Positions 8,980-21,300 of a stretch of DNA of 64,000 bases are shown piece after piece. Position numbers and translations under genes: made by a program. The stretch's first letter is position 1, and each line of letters starts with the position of its first letter. The stretch spans positions 6,012,572 through 6,076,571 of the forward strand of contig CM041534.1 in assembly GCA_023238725.1 (NCBI GenBank). Direction: 5' to 3'. This DNA comes from Scortum barcoo (lineage: Eukaryota; Chordata; Actinopteri; Centrarchiformes; Terapontidae). The notes beneath the pieces are model-generated. The model made no database searches. It was not told the DNA's origin and saw nothing but the letters and a program-made list of their open reading frames with translations.

Positions 8980-11900
8980 TGGAGAAAGTGAGTGTCCTGC
9001 AGCTATCTTCACTATTATTTACTGCTTACTGAGGAAAGGTCAGAAATTAGCCTGAGTCACTTTTATATAAAGCGTCTGAACAATAGGATATTTGAGGTTG
9101 GCGTAGTTAGCGGGCTCTTTATACTGAAACTACACTGTTTGCTAATGTCAGAAAGCTAGTTAGCTCGTTAGCTTAGCTTCCATCCATTAGGCAGTAATGT
9201 AGTAGGCTATAGTTAGCCGCCTCATTGGGCTGCACAATGTCACATTAAATAAGACATTTGGACAACGCTAATCTGTAGTGTTGCTAAACTAACCCCCCTC
9301 TCAAGGTGCAAACGTGAAGTGCGGCGTTTCGGTTCATTTAAGTGCAGATGCGGCTAATTTATGATTGCTCGCGACAAGGTTAGCTAAGCGCTCAGCTAAC
9401 ATACATGACTTTCCAGTAGTCACCGCTGCTTTATAATTCATAGTAACATCACAGTGACGTCCGTCTGCCGCTGTCGCCCACACCTCGGCCCAACAAGGCT
9501 GCTCAGTGTCAGAATAAACACGGGTAAGTCCCGAGGTAGGCAGCATTAGCTCTTACCGTGAGCGCTATCGTCAGCGAGAACACATGAGAGCAGCAGTTCA
9601 GCCCTTTTGTTGAGAGACTGGACATGTTAAAGTGCTGCAGTCTGGCTTTCACGTGCTGCAGGAGTATTTTTGGACGAGCCTCAGCGGAGGATGCACGCGG
9701 AGCCGCTGTCATGGCTACGGCCGCGGAGTCTCGAATGTTCCGGGCCGCCTCACGTGTGTTTGTAGCTCGTGTTTATAGAAAATATAATGTTACTGAGCCC
9801 ACTGTCATCGTGAATAAACACTACAGGGAGTCAGTGAGCGCCGTGCAGGTCAAAGGAGGGCACGACGTTGTTATTATTGTGCTGCGATTTAAAAAAAATC
9901 TTTTTAATTTCCATGTGTTTATCCATTAAAACATCTAAGGAGAAACAAAGTCAGATCTGTTGGTTTCTTAATTTTTCATTTTTAATTTACCTTACTGTGT
10001 CACTGTGGTTACCATGATTTTGTATAAATAAATACTGGTCACATAAAGAATTTAGTAAATGATCAAAGTGGTCAGCTTCTGACATATGGGGTTATGATCA
10101 CTAGATACACTGTGGTGTATTGACCTTACAGGCTCCATTTTCATATCTGACAGTAGATGTATTGGTTTGTGATGTGTGTTATGGATTATATCTGCTTTCC
10201 TAATGGTTGAAAGGAGTGTGCTGGGATTTCCTGATACACCAGCGATTGTATCCCAATTAAGCATCATCATCAACTAGTGAGATAAACAGTCAATTTTGGC
10301 TGAATTCTGTATGCAGTTCCTGTGCAAACTGTATCATTTTGAAATATGCCAAGCTACCAAATCAGTATTGTGTCTGAACATGAGACAGTGTTTATTTTCA
10401 GGAACTGTCATTTTAAAAAACGTGGGTTGTTTTTGGTCGGTGTGAACCTTCTTGCTGTGAGGCTACAAAGCTAAACACTGAGTCATCTGCTTTTCAGGCT
10501 GATCAAGTAGATTGCACCTGAAATACTGTGAATGTGAATAAACAAAAGAGGCATATTTCCCCTCTGCATCACTGCTGCACCTGTCTGACATGAACAGCTG
10601 AACACTTGTCATTTGCATCCCCTCTGTTCTGACAGTAGCAGCTGCAAAATATGTCAACTTGATAGTCAGTCTGTGCTTCTGTTTAAGGGAGATCAACAAG
10701 TTAGAGTTGAGAGTGTTGTGCGTTTGTCTCTTAATGCTCAATTTGATTGTCTCTTCCTTGCTCATAGGCTTCAGCATTGAAAGACCAGGGCAACAAGGCG
10801 CTGAGTGCAGGAAACATTGATGAGGCTATACGCTGCTACACCGAAGCTGTGGCCATTGACCCTTCAAACCATGTCCTGTTCAGTAACCGCTCAGCTGCCT
10901 ACGCCAAGAAAGGCAACTATGAGAATGCTCTTCAGGATGCCTGTCAGACCATCAAGATCAAGCCAGATTGGGGCAAGGTGGGATGTCATTTGCTCTGCCA
11001 TTCTTCTGTTGATGAAATATTTGGGAATTAAAATTTACAATATTTAAAATCTTTCAACTTACAACCAACCAGGGCTACTCGCGCAAAGCTGCAGCATTGG
11101 AATTCCTTGGCCGATTGGAGGATGCTAAAACAACTTACCAAGAGGGACTCCGGCAAGAGCCAAATAATCAGCAGCTAAAGGAAGGTTTACAGAACATTGA
11201 GGCCCGACTTGCAGGTAGGAACTGTTGAATATGTGATGTCTTTTATTCTACAGAAAAAGTTGCATTACAATGTGAAAATTGTGTGACTCACTTTTCCCTC
11301 CTACATGGGTGGAGGATTTAGAGATGACTGCTGACAGACTCACTTAAGTAAAATCACACTGTGAGTGCTTAAGTTTCAAAAGGAGAGTGGGCACACCACT
11401 TGGGTTTTGAGTGTTGTGATTCATTTATACAACGAACAAGTAGGGGGTTACAGAGGAGAGAAAGCTCTGGTGAATTTAATGCTGCACCAGTACAAGATTC
11501 TTAAACACGTACACATAAATATTTTTTAATATATGTTACACTCATAACCATGAATTTCTGCTTTACCAGAGAAGTCAATGATGAACCCCTTCGCCATGCC
11601 CAACTTGTATCAGAAGCTGGAGAGTGATCCTCGGACCCGTGAGCTATTGTCAGATCCCAGCTACAGAGAACTGCTGGAGCAGCTCAGGAGCAAACCATCG
11701 GAGCTTGGCACGTATGTGTGTTATCAGAAATGTGTCCATTTTGACAACTCTGATACAAGACTAATAAATTGTGTTTAGATGCAGGACTAAGAAATAGAAG
11801 TCTAGTTGCCTTTGGTGAGATTCTGTGAAACGTGCAAAATGTCTAGAAATGTGTGAAATGTGCAAGGTTATGTAGTATTTGTATGCCCACTGTTATTCCT

Positions 11901-14900
11901 CATATATTTTTGATATTGTGGATGGTCATCTTGAGCGTTTAATCATCCAATAATATATATGTGGCATAATAATATACTTGAAAAATGGGAATAAAAAATT
12001 CTAAGAAGTTAAGTCAGACAATGTATTAAGTATTCAGTGGCCCTGAATATTGTGGCATTAGAAATGCATTTGTTTGTCTGTTTGACTGTTGTGCAGGAAG
12101 CTGCAGGATCCCAGAGTAATGACCACACTCTCTGTGCTGCTTGGACTGAACCTTTCTGAGATGGAAGAGGAAGAGGAGCCCACTCCACCTCCCCCCCCTA
12201 AACCTAAAGAGACTCAGCCACCTCCTCCCAAGGAGGAAGACCTTCCAGAAAACAAGAGAAAAGTAAGTTTATCATATTTTAACTGTTAATGTGTTTTAGC
12301 CATTTTGCCTCCTTCTCTGATGAATCCTTATTTTGAGTTTTTTTTATTCTTGTAATTTCCATGTTTAACAGGCCTTAAAGGAAAAAGAACTTGGGAATGC
12401 TGCCTATAAGAATAAGGACTTTGAAACGGCACTGAAACACTATGAAGAAGCAGTCAAACATGACCCTACCAACATGACCTATATATCTAATCAAGCAGGT
12501 ACCTGGTCTCACATGTTCTAAAACAAATTATAGCCTCATACATTTGACTCCATTTTAGATAGTAAAGTCTGCTTCCCAGTCGAACTTTGTGATTGACTGG
12601 AATTCCTGCCATTGTACTGACCACCACTGATTTAAAAACAACTAATTTTTAAATGCAGACGTTGTCACATTGTTGATGTGAGCTCAGTGAATTGCTCAGA
12701 AATATTATCAGTTCAGCTACACTTTTAAATGTTAAATGTCTACTCCTTGTCTGTTATTTTTTTCAGCTGTGTTCTTTGAGAAGGGAGATTTTGTGAAATG
12801 CCGAGAGCTGTGTGAGAAGGCCATTGATGTTGGCAGGGAGAACCGGGAAGATTACAGACAAATTGCAAAGTGAGTTCTGTAAGACCTGTTTGGGTTTTGT
12901 TTTCATTTGTGTACTTACTACCCACACTCTGCTCCTCAGGCCAGAGGACAGGACTGTTTTTTTGTGTGTGTCCTGCAGGACCCAGAACAAGTGTTGATGT
13001 CTGGATGTAAATCAACATGCAGCTAACCAGCATTTGACAAAATAGATTGTGTTATACATGAACCATTGGGTGGCAGTGTTGCTCTGTTACTTAGCACTAA
13101 AAACCGGCCAAAGATCATGTTGAAATGATGAATTAGGACACCAATCTTTGCAATTTGATGATTTTGTTCAAGAGCACGAAGGTGTTTTTTTGGACTGCTA
13201 TTACTGAACTGTGCTTTCTTCCAGTAAAGAGCTCCCCATTCTGAGTTGTTGACTGGCTTTTGAGTTTCTTAGTTAAGAGAACAAGAATAATGTCAGGTCA
13301 TTACATTTTTATATAACATGTTTATCTTTATCCGTCTCCTCCTTCTTTTTTCATAGGGCCTTGGCTAGAATTGGCAACTCATACTTCAAGCAGGAGAAAT
13401 ACAAAGAAGCAATTCAGTATTTCAACAAGAGTTTGACAGAGCATCGTACTCCTGACGTCTTGAAGAAGTGTCAACAGGTGCAGTGAAAGCTGTATTTCCT
13501 AATCTTTCACTGCATTTTTTTTTAAGTTATGTCAGACCTGCATGTCTTCATTTGTGCCTCGATACTGTAATTGGTTCTGCAGGCAGAGAAGATACTGAAA
13601 GAGCAGGAGAAACTAGCCTATATCAATCCTGAATTGGCCATGGAAGAGAAGAACAAAGGCAATGATGCCTTCCAGAAAGGTGTGTGTAATAGCTGTAGTG
13701 ATTGTTGGTTGATTATTGTCATTTGATTACTCTATTAAGACCTTGCATGAAGATGAACCCTGTTCCCTCCCACAGGAGACTACCCCTTAGCCATGAAACA
13801 TTACAGTGAGGCCATCAAGAGAAACCCCCAGGATGCCAAACTGTTCAGTAACAGAGCTGCTTGCTACACAAAGCTGTTGGAGTTTCAGCTTGCCCTGAAG
13901 GTACAGTGCGTCCTTACTAAGCACCTCCATCAGTCAGTTAATGAGAATCTAACTTGGGAACCTACTAATTTTATTGCACATTAAAAGTGACTCTTTGATG
14001 ATCCTTTTTCATTTGTCAGGATTGTGAAGAGTGCATCAAACTTGAGCCCACCTTCAGTGAGTATTCAATGTATTAATTACCATTTTACTAATATTTTTGC
14101 CTGAAGAATTTAAATTAAGTAGTGTTTGTACTGTTAACTGTTGAAGTGTAGATTCAGGACAAACCATTCTGATTTCACTCCTGATTTAAACACATCTCCC
14201 CACAGTTAAAGGCTACACACGTAAAGGAGCTGCCCTGGAGGCCATGAAAGAATTTTCAAAAGCTATGGATGCATACCAGAAGGCTCTGGAGCTTGACTCT
14301 TCCTCAAAGGTATTGTGCAACTTACTACACAGCTCAGAAAAGTCTGAAAAAACACCTTGAAATTTCAAGCCTATGTGATAGAAGACTTTGGATTGATATG
14401 GATATATGCCAGTGTATTTTTATGATATTTGTTTCTTTTCATTTTTGAGGATTAACTGTTTCAGGTTCTGTACTTAATCTAACTGGCCATTACTTGAATT
14501 AGCTCATTGATTTGTGTGATGTAAAAAATTTAGTGACTTAATTGCTCTTTCTTGACGTCATGGGTTCACTAAATCTCCCACCTTTTGTGAAAATGGACAA
14601 CATGGCAGGCATGTGTTTTAGTATTGGAAGGGGTAAAATGACTTTGTGTTGACAATGTATAAAGTCTTTATTCATATTTTCTGGGTGATCAATATTTTGC
14701 TTTGTTTTTTTTCCCCATCATTTGCCTTCTTCACATTCAGGAAGCCACAGAGGGCATGCAGCGCTGTATGGTCAGTCAGGCCATGAGGAATGACAGTCCT
14801 GAGGAGGTGAAGAAAAGAGCCATGGCTGATCCCGAGGTGCAGCAGATCATGAGCGACCCAGCCATGCGCATGATCCTTGAGCAAATGCAGAAGGACCCTC

Positions 14901-15083
14901 AGGCGCTTAGCGAGTAAGCTTACCAACTTTTGTGTCACTTTCTATCTCCCTGCATTAAGAATTTAATGATTGATAATAACTTAATGATATTTATTTTGTT
15001 TGATCCTCAGCCACTTAAAGAATCCAGTTATTGCTCAGAAGATTCAGAAACTCATTGACGTCGGACTGATAGCCATTCGTTGA
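8980..15083 (+). CDS. stip1: Stress-induced phosphoprotein 1 (Hsp70-Hsp90 organising protein, HOP)
   Basis: This cytosolic adaptor binds the C-terminal EEVD tails of Hsp70 and Hsp90 and passes client proteins between them. Coding exons: 8980-8988, 10768-10977, 11073-11214, 11570-11711, 12097-12262, 12372-12498, 12767-12869, 13357-13477, 13583-13679, 13776-13900, 14020-14056, 14206-14309, 14741-14913, 15011-15083. All phases agree and give 542 aa (human 543). Domains: TPR1 (about 4-105), a DP1/STI1 motif with NPFAMPNLYQKLESDPRTR (about 130-175), an acidic-proline linker and basic PENKRK segment, TPR2A (about 223-350), TPR2B (about 358-475), and DP2 with MADPEVQQIMSDPAM (about 490-530), ending DVGLIAIR. 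The first exon encodes only Met-Glu-Lys, a feature easily missed; the ATG is supported by CACCATGG context and the GTGAGT donor. Carboxylate-clamp residues such as NRSAAYAKKG are conserved. No damage seen. Confidence 0.97.
9420..9870. other. CpG-rich block in stip1 intron 1
   Basis: This segment is richer in CpG than its surroundings. It contains a CACGTG at about 9751-9756 and a GAATGTTC (two facing HSE half units) at about 9733-9740. An open frame (9624-9929) begins here but resembles no protein I know. It could be part of the promoter-associated CpG island or an alternative first exon. No firm function can be assigned. Confidence 0.4.
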
Positions 15084-15860
15084 TGAAAACCGAAATCAAA
15101 ACATGAAGAAACTTCAAGACAACAGTGGAACAACATGCAAATCCCTCCAAAATATTACATCCTCTCTTCTTGCCTTCAAATTCAAAAAGATACTGTCCTG
15201 AGTCTCACTTAGGTTTGTGTGTATGTTACTTTTTTTTTTTTATTTTATTTGTAAATCAGTTTCACAACTTTTACATTGTATTTAAGAACGCATCTCATGT
15301 GTCATCTGAAAAACTCCAGAAAATGTCATCTGCAAAAACTGGATTCATGTGTACAGATGCTTAAATACATCTTAGAAGAAACAGCACAATTCAGTGCACC
15401 AGCACGCTCAGTGTTTAAAGGGGAAATCCACCCTGAAGCAGTTCACATTCTACTGTTAGTTAATGATTTAGGGGAATGAAATCCTACTCTTAAGATCAAG
15501 ATTGTAATGTAGATCACAGATTGAAATTGTCAACATTGGTTGTTGTTCATAACTCTGGTGTTGTCCTCTTTAAGGCTTAACTAAACATGGTGCTTTAAAG
15601 TTCAGGTGTCAAGTTTGTTTTCCTCTGTGCTTTCTCTCTTTTGGTCATCTCCCACAACTCAGGTGGAAACCTGAATCTATTCAAACTACTAGCCACTTGT
15701 AACGATGATGGTCTTATTTTTGTATTTATCCAAAATATTTGAAATGACTTTTTAAGCTCTACTGCCTTTTTAGAGTCTAAGGTTATTTTTCCATGGTAAA
15801 CGACTTAAGATTGATTCTTTATAGTTATTAAACAAATTCATACAGCAATTAAAGAAACCA
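15084..15860 (+). other. stip1: stip1 3'UTR
   Basis: Noncoding sequence after the stip1 stop. TTATTAAAC (near 15827) and AATTAAAG (near 15848) are candidate poly(A) signals. The distal half coincides with sequence that looks transposon-derived. Confidence 0.5.
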
Positions 15861-16230
15861 TGTTATTGTTTCTATTAGTCAAAAATAAGAATATGTTAGA
15901 TACAGGTCTCGTGCCAGTCGGAAGTATCAGCAAGACTGTCAGTAAAAGACAGTACAAAAATACAGTGGACAGTGCACCACTCAGTGAGCAAAAAGCATAA
16001 TGAGTTGATCTAGCACAGTCATATTCACAGTGATATGGTGATCAGGTTTAAACAGGGCAACAGGGCCTGTGTTGATAATTCAAGTCAAAGTAAATTATTT
16101 TGGCTGGCCTTAAATTTTTGTCTCAGGCCTCAAAATAGAGGGCCGCTGTACAAAATTTGATTTGACAACCTCTCTGGCTCCAACATTTTAAGATAATGTG
16201 ATAGTTGAAGGGTGGATTTACCTTTCTAAA
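15414..16230. mobile_element. Putative non-autonomous DNA element with inverted ends
   Basis: The left end (TTTAAAGGGGAAATCCACCC from 15414) and the reverse complement of the right end (TTTAGAAAGGTAAATCCACCC, read back from 16230) match at most positions and continue with weaker similarity. This gives inverted ends about 820 bp apart. The AAATCCACCCT signature is common in teleost repeats. No transposase frame is present and no clear target duplication was seen. Two unrelated fragments in opposite orientation remain possible. Confidence 0.45.
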
Positions 16231-17400
16231 CTAGCAGCTATTGGTTGAATAATGGGGTCACATTTATCTCGCTTCATGATGCATATTTAATGTTTGTCTG
16301 CTTGTCTTAGAATACAATGCTGCCTGTCACCACTACTTAATGTGTATTTCATCCCAAAGGCAAAATGTGTCAGTAAATTATGACAGCCTTGCAGAGTGGC
16401 AGGGTGCTCAGAGAGGAAATGCATATGATAAGTGTTAATATTGCTATTGACCATTATGCCACAGGTGGCATCAGATACCTCAAATTCACCACATTGTCAT
16501 AGTCTTTCTGTGCAGTGGTTTCCAGGCGGGACTCAAATATGTTAGAAATGAACTGTGACAGCTGTTTTTTTCACATTTCCATGGCAGAATTGCTATTTAG
16601 AAATTTTTGGGTTGCAAAGAACAGCAGAAATGGGGGGTGTGCGGGCATTTTGACCATCAAATTCCTGTTGTAATCAAACAGTACATGCAACATGTGGAAC
16701 TCTCACATTATGTAAAAGAAACTGTCCCAGAAAATGTCATGTACTAATGGAAATCAGCTGTACTGGGAAATACACAGTATCTGAATGTATTTTAAAGGTC
16801 AGTGGTGGTGTTTTTGTCCTGCAGGTATAACAATGTTCAGTACACCTACATACAACAATAATAACAATGGGGAGAGAGAAACGCAAGTAGATAGTAATAC
16901 CTGTCAGCTTTTATACACAAAAAATAAAGCATGAAATAATACCTTAAACATACTGTTAATAGATATTTGTAGTATATTACAGCAGATATCCTTCTCCATA
17001 GTGTAGGCATGTCAAAGTTGAACGTGTGCCTTCTGTAACAACGTTTATAGCAACAATAAAACGTTTTGCTGTGCAAGACAAACTGATAAACTAAGTACAT
17101 ACACATAGTATGCATATCAATTGTAATACTTTTAACAGGAAGAAAAGTCCCATGTGCCATCACGGGCCATGGGTGTATTGCTCTATATCGTTATATCTGA
17201 TTCTGTCTCTGTCTCTGATCTGGACCATTGAATGTATATATCTTTATATACACTCATGATCTTTATATACAGTCTATGTTCCGGACAATTGAATATACAT
17301 ATATTTGTATACACTCCATGCTCCACAGCTTTCCATCCAGGTGGACGTCCGTGATGTTGAATCATTAATAATTATAACATTGTACATGGTGCAGATCAAA
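16231..17400. other. Intergenic, AT-rich, no gene seen
   Basis: This holds only short unconvincing open frames. At about 17217-17320 two imperfect copies of an AT-rich unit occur (TGGACCATTGAATGTATATA and CGGACAATTGAATATACATA), with TTTATATACAGTCTATG between them, a phrase common in fish dispersed repeats. Confidence 0.5.
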
Positions 17401-17409
17401 CAGGGTCAG

Positions 17410-17534
17410 TCCTCCTGAGCTCTCCGGACTCGTGGCTCCGCCCACAGCGGGGCTCACGTGACCGACCGTCGCCCAGGTTGTGTCGAAAGCATCCTGCTCT
17501 TAGCAGTTAGCCGGCTGCTGACAAAAAACACAAA
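17410..17534 (+). promoter_or_regulatory. rps6ka4: rps6ka4 promoter and probable untranslated first exon
   Basis: A GC-rich block contains GGCTCCGCCC (GC box) and a palindromic E-box TCACGTGA at 17454-17461 with an extended GTCACGTGAGC-like context, as used by USF and TFEB-type factors. A GTGAGC donor at 17535 and the acceptor TTTTCTTTAAG ending at 18337 would join a short leader exon to the exon carrying the start codon, skipping the ATGs between. The transcription start itself is inferred. Confidence 0.5.
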
Positions 17535-18339
17535 GTGAGCTGTAAATGTTGCTTTATTTATGATGGGCGAAATATTGACGCGACTCTAGTGGGGACAGAG
17601 AAGATAAGGACCTACCCAAACTGGTGTTTTTCATCACGCTGTGACAGCGGAGGCCAGTCAACAGAGCTAACTAAACATTAGCTTTAGCTTCAGTTCAAAC
17701 TTTGACGGGCAGCAGCAGCAAACCGCTAACTAGCTGCTAGTTTAACAATTTATTACAACCATTCAAGAGAGCGTAGTAACGTGTCCTGGTATTGTAGTGA
17801 CAGTGCTAAATAGTTAGTAAGTGGTTTTTATTTTGACCTGTGGTTCGTGTAAAACTAGCGTTATTGACGTTATTAGCAGGCAATGTCAGCTAACTTATGA
17901 ATAATAATTTCTGTTGGGCAGCTAATGCTAACGATAGCCAGTTAAACTTCTCTGTAACTAACTAAAACACGCAAAGTGGCTCAACATTAGCGCCGGGCTT
18001 TCTCACAGCTAATAGTGAAATAAAGAGAATAACAGCGAGCAGACAGCCGTAATCTGAAGAGCTGCACGTCCGTGTTGTGTTTTCCGACTGATTTCGTCCA
18101 ATCATATGAGATAAATAATGCGAAACAGCAGGATGTCAAACACATGGGGATTAATGTTGGAGCAGCAGCGTTGTCTGGAAAACACAGCTGTGAGCTCCTT
18201 TCGATAATCCTCGTCAGTGCAGCTACAATAGATTTGTGTTGTTACTGAGCGTGAAGTAACACATCTGTTAAATACTAAAACATTTGGCTTCAATTTAACA
18301 AGCTGCAGTCAGGCTATAGTGTCTACTTTTCTTTAAGTT

Positions 18340-21300
18340 ATGCCTGGGGACGCATCTGATAGTAGTGATGACTCCGATTCAAAAACAAATGAAAAGGACT
18401 GCACTGTCAAGCTTCAAATCACCAATGGTAAGCCAGGTTTATTGTTTATATACACATACAGCTTGACCAGAAAAATAGAAAACTACACTGTAATTCAAAC
18501 CATCATTTGATTAATACAACATCTGTGGAGTGAAGATGAATTTCTGAAGATTAGTCAAAAAGATGTTGATTCAGTCCTGCTGGTCATTTCTCAGGCTAGA
18601 GTTCATGTTAATGTTATTTTAGATTGGGTAATATTGTAAGATGTTTTTAATATTCTTCTAGCAGGCTTTCATCTCCATATTTAAATAATAAATACAACAT
18701 GTGTCACATAACATCATACAGATTTGTCATCATTTGAACAGTGTATGGAGATCATTCTTGTCTTGTCCTTCCGTGTCCATAGTATTACATACACATTACT
18801 TTAGTTGTAAAGATCTTACGTGCCATGTGCCTAGCTGTCAGAGGTCTGTGGGTCAAACTTGAGGAGCTTGTTAATAGTGGAGAGGTGCACTGCCTTCAGA
18901 GGGGAATCTTGACTCTGTTTGTTTTCCATTTATGTTGTGCTGTCTTTACTCTCATTTAATCACTTGGTCTGGCATCCAAAGAAAAAAGACCTATTGTTGC
19001 CTAATAGTTTGCTTATGAATACTGTATGTATCTTTGAATATAATTCTATAGTCTAAATAATTAAGTGTAAACAATCATTCACTTATATAATTAATGTACA
19101 AAGAAAATCCACACAGTATCACATAAAGCAGAGGAAGTCATACCATAATCACTGTATCACTGCATGTTTATCATCAGCTGTCACAAAATAATTGTTTTAT
19201 TATACTTCTTGCGTCATTGATAAGGGTGTAGATACTGATTAAGGTGCAACATCCTGTTAATCTACAGAGAGCAGGCAGCAATCTTATAAGTTGTAATACA
19301 GCTGCTGAATAGTAAATCTTTAAAACAAAGACATATTTCCATTTTATGTATACCTTTCCCTGTTGATATACGTGTAAAATGTTGTGAGTGTATTAATACT
19401 TGGTCATAAAATTTTTGTGTAGGATGCTGAAAGGGTTAAATTAACTTAAACAAAAAATTCTTTCATCTTACTCTAAGAGAAAATTCAAGAGACACGCTTT
19501 TTTTAAGAGACACTCTGCCTGTCCTTCTTAAAACAAAGTTGTCAGTGTTTGCAGGGTTCAGAAATGGGACATTGATGCTTTGTATATTTGTATGTTTTAA
19601 TGGTGGTATTTTCTTCCTGCCACTAGCTAACCTCACAGGTCACACTGAGAGGGTCGGCATGGAGAACTTTGAGCTGCTCAAAGTCTTGGGCACTGGAGGT
19701 AAGTGTCTTCATGGAGTACGAAATATATGAAATACAGATACAGTTGTTGTCATACAACAAGATAAGGTAAGACGCCTGTATGAGATATACCCAAGTGTGC
19801 ATAATTAGTTTTTTTGTAGCCTGGAAGAGAAAGTCTTTCTGAGGACTTAAATGCTGTGGGAAAAGATTTCCTTACTTTCATATCCTGATTTTAGAGTTTC
19901 AAGTCATTAAAACATTTTGTATGTTATGTGAATGTTTGGAGGGTAGACCATATGCTGTAGACGTCTTTGTTATTAGATCTCATCCATAATAAATATCCTT
20001 AGAGGCTGTTTCTGTCAACAACAACACATGATTAAATTTGCTGTGCAGGAATATTTTTGCATATACATGAACAGTTTAGTGTGACCTTTGTGCTGGAAGT
20101 CATTTGAATGGCTGCATGAAATATTTGTTTGTCTTTGTCCAGCTTATGGAAAAGTGTTCTTGGTGCGGAAGAACAGTGGTCACGATGCAGGACAGCTATA
20201 TGCTATGAAGGTGAGACTGTTGAGTCTGAATTGTTGAACTAAATGTGAAAAAACAGTTTTTTAGATAAAAGAAGTAAAAGTGGTTACTAGGTCATGTTTT
20301 GAAGTCAAGATGTGAAAATGTTTCATGTAAACGATTCACTGATTTTTGCTTTTATTCGAAACGTATTTACAGTAGTTGCACAGCACATGATGACGTCATT
20401 CTAAACAATATACCACAAAATGAAAGTCAACAGGGCTGTTATCCACTGAGAGTTTACAGAAAGAGTGGAGGAAAATATATAGAACTATTTTGAGCCGAAT
20501 CTTCTCACAGGCAGGTCGTACTGTATTTAGTCTTCTTAAGCTCCTGTATAGATAGATACATTGCCTTAATTCAATGCAGTATTTTACTTTATCTAATTAA
20601 TTCTATTAACGATGTTTAGTTTTCACTAGTTTTTACCTGAGTTACAGATGGAAAATCACAATTAGCAAAACTTGAGTTTTTTCAGTTTTATCTTGATCAC
20701 TACCCTAGGTGTTAAAGAAAGCAGCTATTGTTCAAAAGGCAAAGACAACTGAACATACTCGCACTGAGAGGCAGGTGCTGGAGCACATCCGCCAGTCTCC
20801 CTTCCTGGTCACACTGCACTACGCCTTTCAGACGCACAGCAAGCTACATCTCATCCTGGGTGAGTGATGGGACATGGCAACCAAATATGCGACTCCATGT
20901 AACTCTTGTCTCAAAGTGCTGAATAAATGTTGTTTTTATGTTTATGAATATCTGTGTGTTGGCATTTTGTGCATAATATGTGTTTGTACAATTTTTGTAT
21001 TATGTCTATTTAAGCTCCCTGTGTATCTGTCCATGTGTGTGACTGCAGACTATGTAAGCGGCGGGGAGATGTTCACTCACTTGTACCAGCGGGATCACTT
21101 TCCTGAGGAGGCGGTGCGGATTTATATTGGGGAAATAATCCTGGCTCTGGAGCACCTGCACAAGGTGGGTGTTGCTCCTTCTATAACTTAAAGCTACATC
21201 TATTGATTGTAGGATACTAGGAGGCAGAAGAAAGACAAAGCAAGCTCACAGAAACACACCAGTATATCACCTTAACTATTTTTATGGCTCTTACTTTGGC

